Positions 8,325 to 14,620 of a stretch of 30,718 nt of DNA are shown piece after piece (position 1 is the stretch's first letter; each line of letters begins with the position of its first letter). Below the pieces are notes generated by a model. It did not search any database, was not told the origin of the DNA, and saw only the letters and a list, made by a program, of their open reading frames with translations. This stretch comes from an uncultured Eubacteriales bacterium. GTDB taxonomy: Bacteria > Bacillota > Clostridia > Oscillospirales > Oscillospiraceae. A program made the translations under genes and the position numbers. The DNA is taken from assembly GCA_900550165.1 (NCBI GenBank), contig URQY01000017.1, forward strand, positions 1 through 30,718. The letters are read 5' to 3'.

Positions 8325-8927
8325 ATGGGAAATCGCATCATCAGCATCAGCCGGCAATTCGGCAGCGGCGGCCACGAGGTCGCAGTCAAAACAGCGGATC
8401 TGCTCGGCATCCGCGTGTACGAAAAGGAACTCATCCGCCTTGCCTGCGAGTACGGCGAACTCTCGGAAAAGACGCTCTCGCCCTCCGATGAAAAGGCCAC
8501 GAATCCCTATCTGTTCCAAACGGTACACGAGGGCAACTACCATGTTCTGCGCGGCAAGCCGACCAGCGAGGTGCTCTTTGCCCTGCAAAGCCACGAGATC
8601 CGGCGCATCGCCCGCCACGAAGAGTGTGTGTTCGTGGGCCGCTGTGCGGATTACGTGCTGCGCGATGAGGATGTAAAGCTCCTGCGCGTTTTTGTCGCCG
8701 CGCCTGACGAGCACCGCATCCAGCGCAAGATGGCGCAGGAACGGCTCTCACGCGATCAGGCGGTGCGTCTCATCCGCAAGATGGACAAGCAGCGCCGCAA
8801 GTATTACGAGAGCTATACCGGCCGCACCTGGGGCGCGCCGAGCGGCTACGAGCTCTATCTCGACACCGGCACGATGTCGACCGACGAGGCCGCAGCCGTC
8901 ATCGCGGACCGCTTCCGCAGAATGTAA
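8325..8927 (+). CDS. Cytidylate kinase-like family protein
   Basis: 200 residues of the cytidylate-kinase-like (Cytidylate_kin2) P-loop family. The N-terminus IISISRQFGSGGHEVAVKTA has the GSGG nucleotide-binding loop typical of this group, which lacks the normal GKS/T ending of Walker A. VFVGRCADYVLRD corresponds to the NMP-kinase-like GRGAD segment, and the arginine-rich lid region DKQRRKYYESYTGRTWG follows. These proteins are common in clostridia, often with transporters, and their true substrate is not established. SD GGAGG at 8313-8317. The 18-nt gap to the GLUG gene and the terminator just after its stop make it the last gene of the operon. Confidence 0.88.
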   Translation: MGNRIISISRQFGSGGHEVAVKTADLLGIRVYEKELIRLACEYGELSEKTLSPSDEKATNPYLFQTVHEGNYHVLRGKPTSEVLFALQSHEIRRIARHEECVFVGRCADYVLRDEDVKLLRVFVAAPDEHRIQRKMAQERLSRDQAVRLIRKMDKQRRKYYESYTGRTWGAPSGYELYLDTGTMSTDEAAAVIADRFRRM

Positions 8928-8968
8928 AAAAGTATGGGACCACCTATTCGGTGGTCCCATACTTTTTT
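8926..8968 (+). terminator. Bidirectional intrinsic terminator
   Basis: Perfect 19-bp stem (8926-8944 with 8950-8968) around a five-base loop, A-rich on one side and T-rich on the other. It ends the XRE-MMPL-GLUG-kinase operon and can also serve the convergent metallophosphoesterase gene. Confidence 0.92.
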
Positions 8969-9019
8969 GTTGCAACACAAGAACTGCTCCCGCCGGGGAG
9001 CTTGGACGGCGTCCGGCCT

Positions 9020-10213
9020 TTAATTTTCTCCAAAATGAACGGTGATGGGGCAGATCTCCGCCTTGGTACCCACGCGCATATCGGGCCCGAAGAGTCCGAC
9101 ACCCGAGGTCACGATGTTGTGCATCCTTCCCTTTTGGAGATACCCGCAGGCGTTTTCCCACATCAGCTTGATGGTGAGGTTGCCCGGGAACATCTGCCCG
9201 TCGTGCGTGTGGCCGCAGAGGTCCAGGTCAACGCCCGCGTCCGCAAGCGCCTGCAATTCCTTCGGCTGGTGGTCGAGCACGATGATGGGCTTACCTTTGT
9301 CCATCTCCGCCGTGATCTCGTCCGGCGTTTTCCGCACCTCGACGCCGCGGCCGGGACGGTGCGCGTCGGGGCGGCCGTAGAGGTAAAACTTTCCGTCGAT
9401 CAGCGTCCCCTCGTCGTGCAGGAGCGTGATGTTCGCGTCCTTCAGGAATGCGTCCATGCGCGGGTCGCTCTCTTTCTTCTCGCTCTGGCGGAAGGTAAAG
9501 CCCGCGAGCACCGCTTCTTCGATATCGTGGTTGCCGTAGCAGGCGTAAACGCCGTATTTCGACCGGATGCTGCGCAGCGTGGCAGCGATAGTCTCCGGCT
9601 CATCCACCGCCTCCCATTCGTTGTCGAAGATATCCCCCGCGATGACGACAAGGTCGGCATCCTGCTCGTTGATCCTGTTCACCATCTGCTGCATCTGCTT
9701 TTCGCCGATGTTGTAGCCGAGGTGCAGGTCGGCCACGAGCACAACCTTCATCTCACTCATGCCCTCGACGGTCTTGTCGACCGTCACGTCATACGGCGTC
9801 ACGTGGATGATGCGCGCATTGATAACGCCCCAGACGGACGCGGTCAAAATGGCAAGCGCGCACACGCAGCCCGCGATGCGGTGCATCTTCGTCGTGACAA
9901 AAATGTTCTTGAACGGCAGCACATACCCGAGCAGCAGGCGCAAAAGGTCCGCCGCGATGACCGCGAGCAGCACGTACAGCAGCACGCCGAGCCAGTAGTT
10001 GCCGATGAGCTTCATCACGCGCCGGAATCGTCCCTCCGGCAGGAAAAATGCAATAACAATAGAGCAGGCCAGAAATGCCTGCACGGCCACAGGCAGCGCC
10101 CAGTGGCGCGCTGTGCGGAAGAACGGAAACCACGCCTTCACCCAGCCCATCACGCGGCGCAGCAGATAGAAATTTGCCAGCAGGTATACCGGCGCAAGCA
10201 GAATCGCGATCAT
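9020..10213 (-). CDS. YkuE-like membrane-anchored metallophosphoesterase
   Basis: 397 residues. The N-terminal half has four or so hydrophobic helices (about residues 1-130). The C-terminal half is a calcineurin-like phosphoesterase domain with all metal-binding motifs in order: DLH (Asp162, His164), GDIFDNEWE, GNHDIEE, LDHQPKE and CGHTHDGQ. Family members hydrolyse phosphoesters at the outer membrane face; YkuE of Bacillus is the closest well-known type. The exact substrate is unknown. The promoter is TTGCAA-17-TATGAT at 10269-10297. The likely SD (GGGGAG) is 18 nt or so from the ATG and partly inside a small hairpin (10222-10236), which is odd for a well-expressed gene. It is divergent from the small coiled-coil protein gene. 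Confidence 0.93.
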   Translation of the reverse strand: MIAILLAPVYLLANFYLLRRVMGWVKAWFPFFRTARHWALPVAVQAFLACSIVIAFFLPEGRFRRVMKLIGNYWLGVLLYVLLAVIAADLLRLLLGYVLPFKNIFVTTKMHRIAGCVCALAILTASVWGVINARIIHVTPYDVTVDKTVEGMSEMKVVLVADLHLGYNIGEKQMQQMVNRINEQDADLVVIAGDIFDNEWEAVDEPETIAATLRSIRSKYGVYACYGNHDIEEAVLAGFTFRQSEKKESDPRMDAFLKDANITLLHDEGTLIDGKFYLYGRPDAHRPGRGVEVRKTPDEITAEMDKGKPIIVLDHQPKELQALADAGVDLDLCGHTHDGQMFPGNLTIKLMWENACGYLQKGRMHNIVTSGVGLFGPDMRVGTKAEICPITVHFGEN

Positions 10214-10268
10214 GTCAACGCGGGAGCGTCGCTCCCCTCGCTTCCTTTCGAATCAAAAATCTCCGGCT

Positions 10269-10297
10269 ATCATAGCACGTTTTCTCCGCCATTGCAA
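10269..10297 (-). promoter_or_regulatory. Sigma-A promoter of metallophosphoesterase gene
   Basis: On the minus strand TTGCAA (10292-10297), 17-bp spacer, TATGAT (10269-10274). The leader is about 50 nt. Confidence 0.65.
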
Positions 10298-10310
10298 CGC
10301 ATCGCCGCGG

Positions 10311-10339
10311 TTGACATTCCCCGTCCGGCATGATACCTT
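10311..10339 (+). promoter_or_regulatory. Candidate sigma-A promoter of the 111-residue protein gene
   Basis: A perfect TTGACA (10311-10316) is followed at 17 bp by TACCTT, a weak -10. The next gene begins 40 nt later. It is divergent from the metallophosphoesterase promoter, with only 13 bp between the two -35 boxes. Confidence 0.5.
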
Positions 10340-10378
10340 TAAGCTCGAAAAACAAAATGCGTCAAGGAGGACGACCCG

Positions 10379-10714
10379 ATGAAAAAGCCCGAAACTCTTC
10401 ACCTTCTCCCCGTGCGCGCGGAAAGCGACGCGCCCGCGCTGCTGCGCGGCAAAAAGCTCGACCAGCGCGCCGTATTCCAGCTCGTCCGCAAGGTCGACTG
10501 GAAAAAGGCCGGCCTTATCGCCGGGGGCACAGCCGCCGTGTGTGCCGCGGCCGGTACGGTGAGCCGGTACAAGTTCTATCAGGGCATCGTCGCGCGTGAA
10601 CTCAAAAAGCAGCTTGCGCCGCTCAACGACAAGCTCGACGCCCTGCAGGACGAAAACCGTATGCTGCGCGCGGAGCTTGAAAAAAAGCAGGCTCCCGCCG
10701 AGGAGTCGAACTGA
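10379..10714 (+). CDS. Small single-pass membrane protein with coiled coil, function unknown
   Basis: 111 residues, preceded by an excellent SD (AAGGAGG, 10364-10370) and followed directly by a terminator, so it is a real monocistronic gene. A basic N-terminus (1-42) leads to a short alanine/glycine-rich hydrophobic segment (about 43-60, GLIAGGTAAVCAAAGTV), then a charged heptad-like helix (about 70-100, KKQLAPLNDKLDALQDENRM) and a short acidic end. No family recognised. A plausible picture is a membrane-attached coiled-coil protein that dimerises or binds a partner. Confidence 0.75.
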   Translation: MKKPETLHLLPVRAESDAPALLRGKKLDQRAVFQLVRKVDWKKAGLIAGGTAAVCAAAGTVSRYKFYQGIVARELKKQLAPLNDKLDALQDENRMLRAELEKKQAPAEESN

Positions 10715-10715
10715 T

Positions 10716-10760
10716 ACAAAAAAGCGCCCGAACAGCTTTGACTGTTTGGGCGCTTTTTGT
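10716..10760. terminator. Bidirectional intrinsic terminator
   Basis: Stem of about 19 bp with one wobble pair (10716-10735 with 10742-10760), a six-base loop, and A/T runs on both sides. It ends the 111-residue gene on the plus strand. On the minus strand it would stop any transcript coming from the 70-residue ORF or from the structured region beyond it. Confidence 0.88.
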
Positions 10761-11109
10761 ATATCCGGCAGGATACTGCTCACAGCAGTACAGGCAGCGA
10801 CCCCATAGTTTTCCTGTGCATACTTCCGATACACTTATCGGCCGGTCGAATGCTCCTCGCCCACGACCGGCAGCAGATCTGCAGGAGGACAACTGTCTTG
10901 ACCTGAAACAATTTGAAATTTCTAACGTTTGTCCTGATGGAACTTGATAAATTATAACGACTGTACATATATACCACCTGAATTGCAGCACTATCATTGC
11001 TTTCAAAATTACGCCAACAAATCTATCTCTTAGTCCACAGCAATGATAGTGGTTGAGTAGATAAGTTTCTACTTCAAAAAACTGTCCGTCACAATTTATA
11101 GGTACTTGT
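10761..11109 (-). other. Gene-free stretch with hairpin cluster; candidate structured RNA or long 3' UTR
   Basis: No credible ORF in either direction. The left part (10775-10900) holds several short hairpins: TACTGCT/AGCAGTA (loop CAC, about 10784-10800), CCGATA/TATCGG (about 10826-10841), and GCCGGTCG/CGACCGGC (about 10841-10872) whose loop contains GCTCCTC, an SD-complementary sequence on the plus strand. A palindrome GCAGATCTGC lies just after. The right part (10905-11109) is AT-rich and has a perfect 13-bp inverted repeat, 10989-11001 with 11039-11051. With the terminator at 10716-10760, a minus-strand transcript would be a long structured 3' region. Nothing matches a known riboswitch class that I can recognise. 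Confidence 0.4.
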
Positions 11110-11322
11110 TTAGGAAGGAAATCCATTCACTTTTTCTCTTAACGCTAATCTAGTTGCATCCGGCAGACCGTTGAATCTTATTGTACGATTCATATCTCGA
11201 TAAGCTCTACTACTTGCTGCCTTTAGTGGATCAGTAAAATCACCAAAGTAGATAGCCTTTAAGAAATCAAGTATATCCTTATCAACCTTGGTTTCTACTA
11301 TTTCATCTTTTTCTTTAGTCAT
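11110..11322 (-). CDS. Orphan 70-residue protein in low-GC island
   Basis: A short ORF with a good SD (AAGGAG, 8 nt or so before the ATG), lying 24 nt downstream of rlmD on the same strand. Its base composition is far more AT-rich than all neighbours. It begins with an acidic/basic segment (MTKEKDEIVETKVDKDILDF) and continues with LKAIYFGDFTDPLKAASSRA and a basic end; no signal peptide or TM. I do not recognise a family. The abrupt end and AT-rich, non-coding downstream DNA are compatible with a truncated remnant of a longer acquired gene, or a genuine small protein. It could be read through from rlmD. Confidence 0.6.
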   Translation of the reverse strand: MTKEKDEIVETKVDKDILDFLKAIYFGDFTDPLKAASSRAYRDMNRTIRFNGLPDATRLALREKVNGFPS

Positions 11323-11346
11323 TTTAACATCTCCTTTTTAACATTT

Positions 11347-12696
11347 TTACTTATGTACTTTAGTCAACAATACTACGCTCTCAACGTGATCTGCTCTTGG
11401 GAACAGGTCCACCGTGCAGGCGCGCGTGGCGGTATAGCCCAGCTCCACAAAGCGCTTCACGTCGCGCGCCATAGTCGCGCTGTCGCAGGAGACGTACACG
11501 ATCTTCTCCGGCTGCATCGCAGCGATGCTCTCCACCACATCGGGCGCGAGCCCCTTTCGCGGCGGGTCAACGGTGATGACGTCAGGGCGCAGATGTTCCT
11601 GCTCAAGCTTTTTTGCCACATCGGACGCATCGCCGCAGAAGAACTCTACGTTTTTGACCCCGTTGCGCACAGCGTTCTCTCGCGCGTCATCGATGGCCTC
11701 GGGCACGATCTCCGCGCCGAGGACCCTTTTCGCGTGATCGGAGAGCGCGAGCGTGATGGTGCCCGCGCCGCAGTAGAGGTCAAGCACCGTCTCCTGCCCC
11801 GTGAGCCCCGCAAATTCGATGGCCTTTGCGTAAAGCCGCTCGGCCTGTGCATGGTTGACCTGATAGAACGACGGCACGCTGAGCTGGAACGTCTTGCCGC
11901 AGAGCGTATCCTCAAGCCGGTCACTCCCCCAGAGCGTGCGGTAGCGGTCGCCAAGGATGACGTTGCCCTTTTTCGTGTTCGTGCCGAGCACAATGCCGGT
12001 GCACCTGGGGCACGCATCGCGCAGGAGCGTGACAAGCCGGTCTTCTTTCGGCAATTTATCTCCGTTCACGAGCACGCAGACAAGGCTCTCCCCCGCCGCG
12101 TTCGAGCGGACGTAGAGATGGCGGACAAGACCGCGGCCCATCCTTTCGTCATACCCCGCAACGCGGCAGGACTGCATATATTCGCGCAGCGCCTCCGCCG
12201 CGGCGTCGGCCTCCGGCTTTACCAAAAGGCACTGCTCGCACTCGATGACCTCATGCGTGCGGGCGCGGTAAAATCCGACCGCGCCGTTCTTTGATACAGG
12301 GTACTGCGCCTTGTTGCGGTAGCGCAGTGTGTCCTGTGCGCCAAGGATCTCTTCAACGACCACATCGCTTCCGCCGATGCGCGCAAGATTATCCTGCACG
12401 CGCTGCTTTTTCAGCCGCAGCTCTTCTTCATAGCTGATATGCCGGTACGTGCAGCCGCCGCAGCGCGGGAAGTACGGGCAGTCCGGTTCGATGCGCGCCT
12501 CCGACGGCTCGAGCACCTCAAGCACCTTGGCAAAGGCGACGCTCTTGAGCGTCTTGAGGATCAGCACGCGGCACTTCTCGCCGCGCAGTGCACCATGGAC
12601 GAATACCACGCGCCCGTCGATGCGCGCGACGCCCATGCCGCCCTCGCCATAGCCCTCGATGGTGACGGTATGCTCCTGATTTTTGGCAAGCTCCAT
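11347..12696 (-). CDS. rlmD: 23S rRNA (uracil-5-)-methyltransferase, RlmD/RumA type
   Basis: 449 residues, normal length. It methylates a uracil of 23S rRNA at C5 (U1939 in the E. coli enzyme) with S-adenosylmethionine. An N-terminal TRAM RNA-binding domain (about 5-62) is followed by the [4Fe-4S] cysteines Cys73, Cys79, Cys82 and Cys156, the SAM-binding motif LDLYCGAGTI (305-314), the VDPPRKG motif (376-382) and the catalytic cysteine in YVSCDSATMARD (Cys404), ending with the family signature DLFPRADHVESV. Firmicutes often carry several TrmA-family paralogues (for example RlmCD), so the exact target uridine is an inference. SD AGAGGAG lies directly behind a terminator hairpin (12713-12749). 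Confidence 0.93.
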   Translation of the reverse strand: MELAKNQEHTVTIEGYGEGGMGVARIDGRVVFVHGALRGEKCRVLILKTLKSVAFAKVLEVLEPSEARIEPDCPYFPRCGGCTYRHISYEEELRLKKQRVQDNLARIGGSDVVVEEILGAQDTLRYRNKAQYPVSKNGAVGFYRARTHEVIECEQCLLVKPEADAAAEALREYMQSCRVAGYDERMGRGLVRHLYVRSNAAGESLVCVLVNGDKLPKEDRLVTLLRDACPRCTGIVLGTNTKKGNVILGDRYRTLWGSDRLEDTLCGKTFQLSVPSFYQVNHAQAERLYAKAIEFAGLTGQETVLDLYCGAGTITLALSDHAKRVLGAEIVPEAIDDARENAVRNGVKNVEFFCGDASDVAKKLEQEHLRPDVITVDPPRKGLAPDVVESIAAMQPEKIVYVSCDSATMARDVKRFVELGYTATRACTVDLFPRADHVESVVLLTKVHK

Positions 12697-12712
12697 CGTT
12701 TTCTCCTCTCAG

Positions 12713-12749
12713 AAAAGGTACTTCGCGCTTTGCGCGCGAAGTACCTTTT
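12713..12749 (-). terminator. Terminator between MBL gene and rlmD
   Basis: Perfect 16-bp stem (12713-12728 with 12734-12749), five-base loop, with a T run reading leftward. It ends the metallo-beta-lactamase gene, yet lies only 16 bp ahead of the rlmD start codon, leaving no room for a separate rlmD promoter between them. Confidence 0.85.
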
Positions 12750-12763
12750 CGACTCATTTCATA

Positions 12764-14359
12764 TCAATCGCGGAAGCGCTCGATCAGGCTGATGATCTGG
12801 CCGGTGAGCGCGGAAATATCCTTGTTGGGTCTGCCCTTGCAGCGCTTGGCAAACTCAAGCAGCGACTCCGCCGCCGAGACAAGCTTGGCATACAGATTGT
12901 CGGCACGGGACTTCTGCATCGTGCGCTTGCGCTCGGAAATATAGCCCTCGCTGACCATTTCGTTCGCGGCAAGGTCGTAGCACTCGGTGAACTTGGCCGC
13001 GTGTGACCGGAAGCCGAGCGTATTCAGCTCTTCGGCGAACACGGGTGCCACATCCTCGTCGCCATGGACGACAAACACGTGTGTCGGCTTCGGGTCAAAG
13101 GCCTTGATCCACTGGATCAGATGATCGTGGTCGGCATGGGACGAAAGGCCCTGGAAGTTGACGATCTTCGCCTTGACGGCGATCTCCTCACCGAAGAGCT
13201 TGACCTTCTCCACGCCGTCGAGCAGCCTGCGGCCCAGTGTGCCGGGCGACTGGAAGCCGACGAATACGACCGCGCTGTTCGCACGCCAGAGGTTGTGCTT
13301 CAAATGGTGGCGGATGCGGCCCGCGTCGCACATACCGGAGGCGGAGATGATGACCTTGGGCGTCGTGTCCATGTTCAGCATCTTCGATTCTTCGCTCGAC
13401 TCAACAAGGTTGAGGTTGGGGAAGGTGAACATATGCGTGCCGTCCTTCACGAGCTCGAGCGCCTGCTCGTCGAGATATCCGTGCAGATCGCCGCAGAAGA
13501 CGGTCGTCGCCGCCTTGGCAAGGGGCGAGTCGATGTACACGGGGAAGTTCGGCGTCGACTTGACGAGCTTTTGATCCTTGATCTCGCGGATAAAGTACAA
13601 AAGCTCCTGCGTGCGGCCCACGGCGAACGACGGGATGACGACGTTGCCTCCCTTGCCGAGCGTCTCGTCGATGATCTCGGCAAGCTCGTCGGTGTAGCTC
13701 CAGACCTCGGTGTGGTTGCGGTCGCCGTAGGTCGACTCCATCACGACGTAGTCGGCCTTTTTGAGAAGCTGCGGGTCGCGGATAATGGGCTGGTCGACGT
13801 TGCCGATATCGCCGGAGAAGACGATCGTCTTGTGCACGCCGTTTTCTTCCAGCTCAAGCGTGATGGACGCGGAACCGAGCAGATGGCCCGCGTCGGTGAA
13901 CACCGCGCTCACACCCTCGCAGAGGTCGACCTTTTCTTTATACTCGCAGGTCGTCACGTACTTGAAGACGTCCAGCGCGTCCTGCTCGGTGTAGAGCGGA
14001 TCGACATGCTCGCGGCCCGCGCGCTCGCCCTTGCGGTTTTCGTACTCAGCGTCGCTCTCCTGAATGTGAGCGGAGTCGAGCAACATGATCTTCATCAAAT
14101 CTGCTGTCAGGCGTGTCGTCAGGATGCGGCCGTGGAAGCCGTTTTTCACCAGCAGCGGGATACGGCCCGTGTGGTCGATGTGCGCGTGGGTGACGAGCAG
14201 AATATCGATATTGCCGGGAGCGAAAGCGAGATAACGGTTGTCGAGCTCGTCGCGGCCCTGCTGTAAGCCGCAGTCGACGAGGATCTTCTTACCGTTTATC
14301 TCCAGGCAGTGGCAGGAGCCGGTCACGCAGCGGTCGGCCCCGTAAAAGTGCAGTTTCAT
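12764..14359 (-). CDS. Beta-CASP metallo-beta-lactamase-fold RNase/hydrolase
   Basis: 531 residues. The MBL core has HAHIDHTG (His58, His60, Asp62, His63), DAGHLLGS, FSGDIG and the C-terminal LSSHADHDH. The inserted beta-CASP domain shows PSFAVGRTQELL and SASGMCDAGRIRHHLKHNL, as in the CPSF73/Ysh1-like bacterial family. Such proteins are zinc-dependent RNases that process or degrade RNA; the bacterial members with this layout are mostly uncharacterised, and this is not RNase J, which has a different C-terminal arrangement. The last 60 residues are helical and basic. SD AAGGAGG; promoter at 14456-14485; the leader has a short hairpin at 14408-14423. Divergent from secA. The pairing with an rRNA methyltransferase fits RNA metabolism. 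Confidence 0.92.
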   Translation of the reverse strand: MKLHFYGADRCVTGSCHCLEINGKKILVDCGLQQGRDELDNRYLAFAPGNIDILLVTHAHIDHTGRIPLLVKNGFHGRILTTRLTADLMKIMLLDSAHIQESDAEYENRKGERAGREHVDPLYTEQDALDVFKYVTTCEYKEKVDLCEGVSAVFTDAGHLLGSASITLELEENGVHKTIVFSGDIGNVDQPIIRDPQLLKKADYVVMESTYGDRNHTEVWSYTDELAEIIDETLGKGGNVVIPSFAVGRTQELLYFIREIKDQKLVKSTPNFPVYIDSPLAKAATTVFCGDLHGYLDEQALELVKDGTHMFTFPNLNLVESSEESKMLNMDTTPKVIISASGMCDAGRIRHHLKHNLWRANSAVVFVGFQSPGTLGRRLLDGVEKVKLFGEEIAVKAKIVNFQGLSSHADHDHLIQWIKAFDPKPTHVFVVHGDEDVAPVFAEELNTLGFRSHAAKFTECYDLAANEMVSEGYISERKRTMQKSRADNLYAKLVSAAESLLEFAKRCKGRPNKDISALTGQIISLIERFRD

Positions 14360-14455
14360 GCGAATATCCTCCTTAGATGAGAAAAAACTTCTTCCTTATG
14401 CTTCTGTCCTCCGCCATCGGAGGGCGTTTCGTTGCCTTGTTCTATCTTTTTTGGT

Positions 14456-14485
14456 ATTTTACCACAGCAGCTATATAGAGTGCAA
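14456..14485 (-). promoter_or_regulatory. Sigma-A promoter of the MBL RNase gene
   Basis: On the minus strand TTGCAC (14480-14485), 18-bp spacer, TAAAAT (14456-14461). It gives a leader of about 90 nt containing a small perfect hairpin (CCTCCG/CGGAGG, 14408-14423). Confidence 0.6.
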
Positions 14486-14549
14486 GCCATCCCTGACGCA
14501 GCGGCGGAATTTATTTACAATCCATTCATATTATCCAGCAAATTTCCCT

Positions 14550-14578
14550 TTGCATATCGCGCATAGGGATGCTATACT
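14550..14578 (+). promoter_or_regulatory. Sigma-A promoter of secA
   Basis: TTGCAT (14550-14555), 17-bp spacer, TATACT (14573-14578). The transcript would begin near 14586, between the discarded upstream ATG's region and the true start at 14621. Confidence 0.75.
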
Positions 14579-14620
14579 TGTAAGCGTGTCATTATGCTCC
14601 CACGAAAGGAAGTTTTGAAT

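Noticed and set aside
6840..8714. 624-codon minus-strand frame opposite the GLUG and kinase-like genes
   Set aside because: No SD, spans the end of one gene and the start of another, composition typical of an antisense shadow.
8951..10333. 460-codon plus-strand frame opposite the metallophosphoesterase
   Set aside because: Antisense to a gene with complete catalytic motifs; begins within the terminator region and lacks a SD.
10716..10735. AGCGCCCGAAC similar to the start of the glmS ribozyme
   Set aside because: The sequence is fully explained as the left arm of a terminator and none of the remaining ribozyme elements follow.
10965..10990. GGTGGTA on the minus strand, reminiscent of a T-box
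   Set aside because: Only part of the T-box core is present, with no ACCGCG, no specifier stem and no downstream gene.
10905..11109. Continuation of the 70-residue ORF in another frame as a frameshifted larger protein
   Set aside because: The alternative frame gives a Cys/Tyr/His-rich peptide with no recognisable features; not enough to call a pseudogene.
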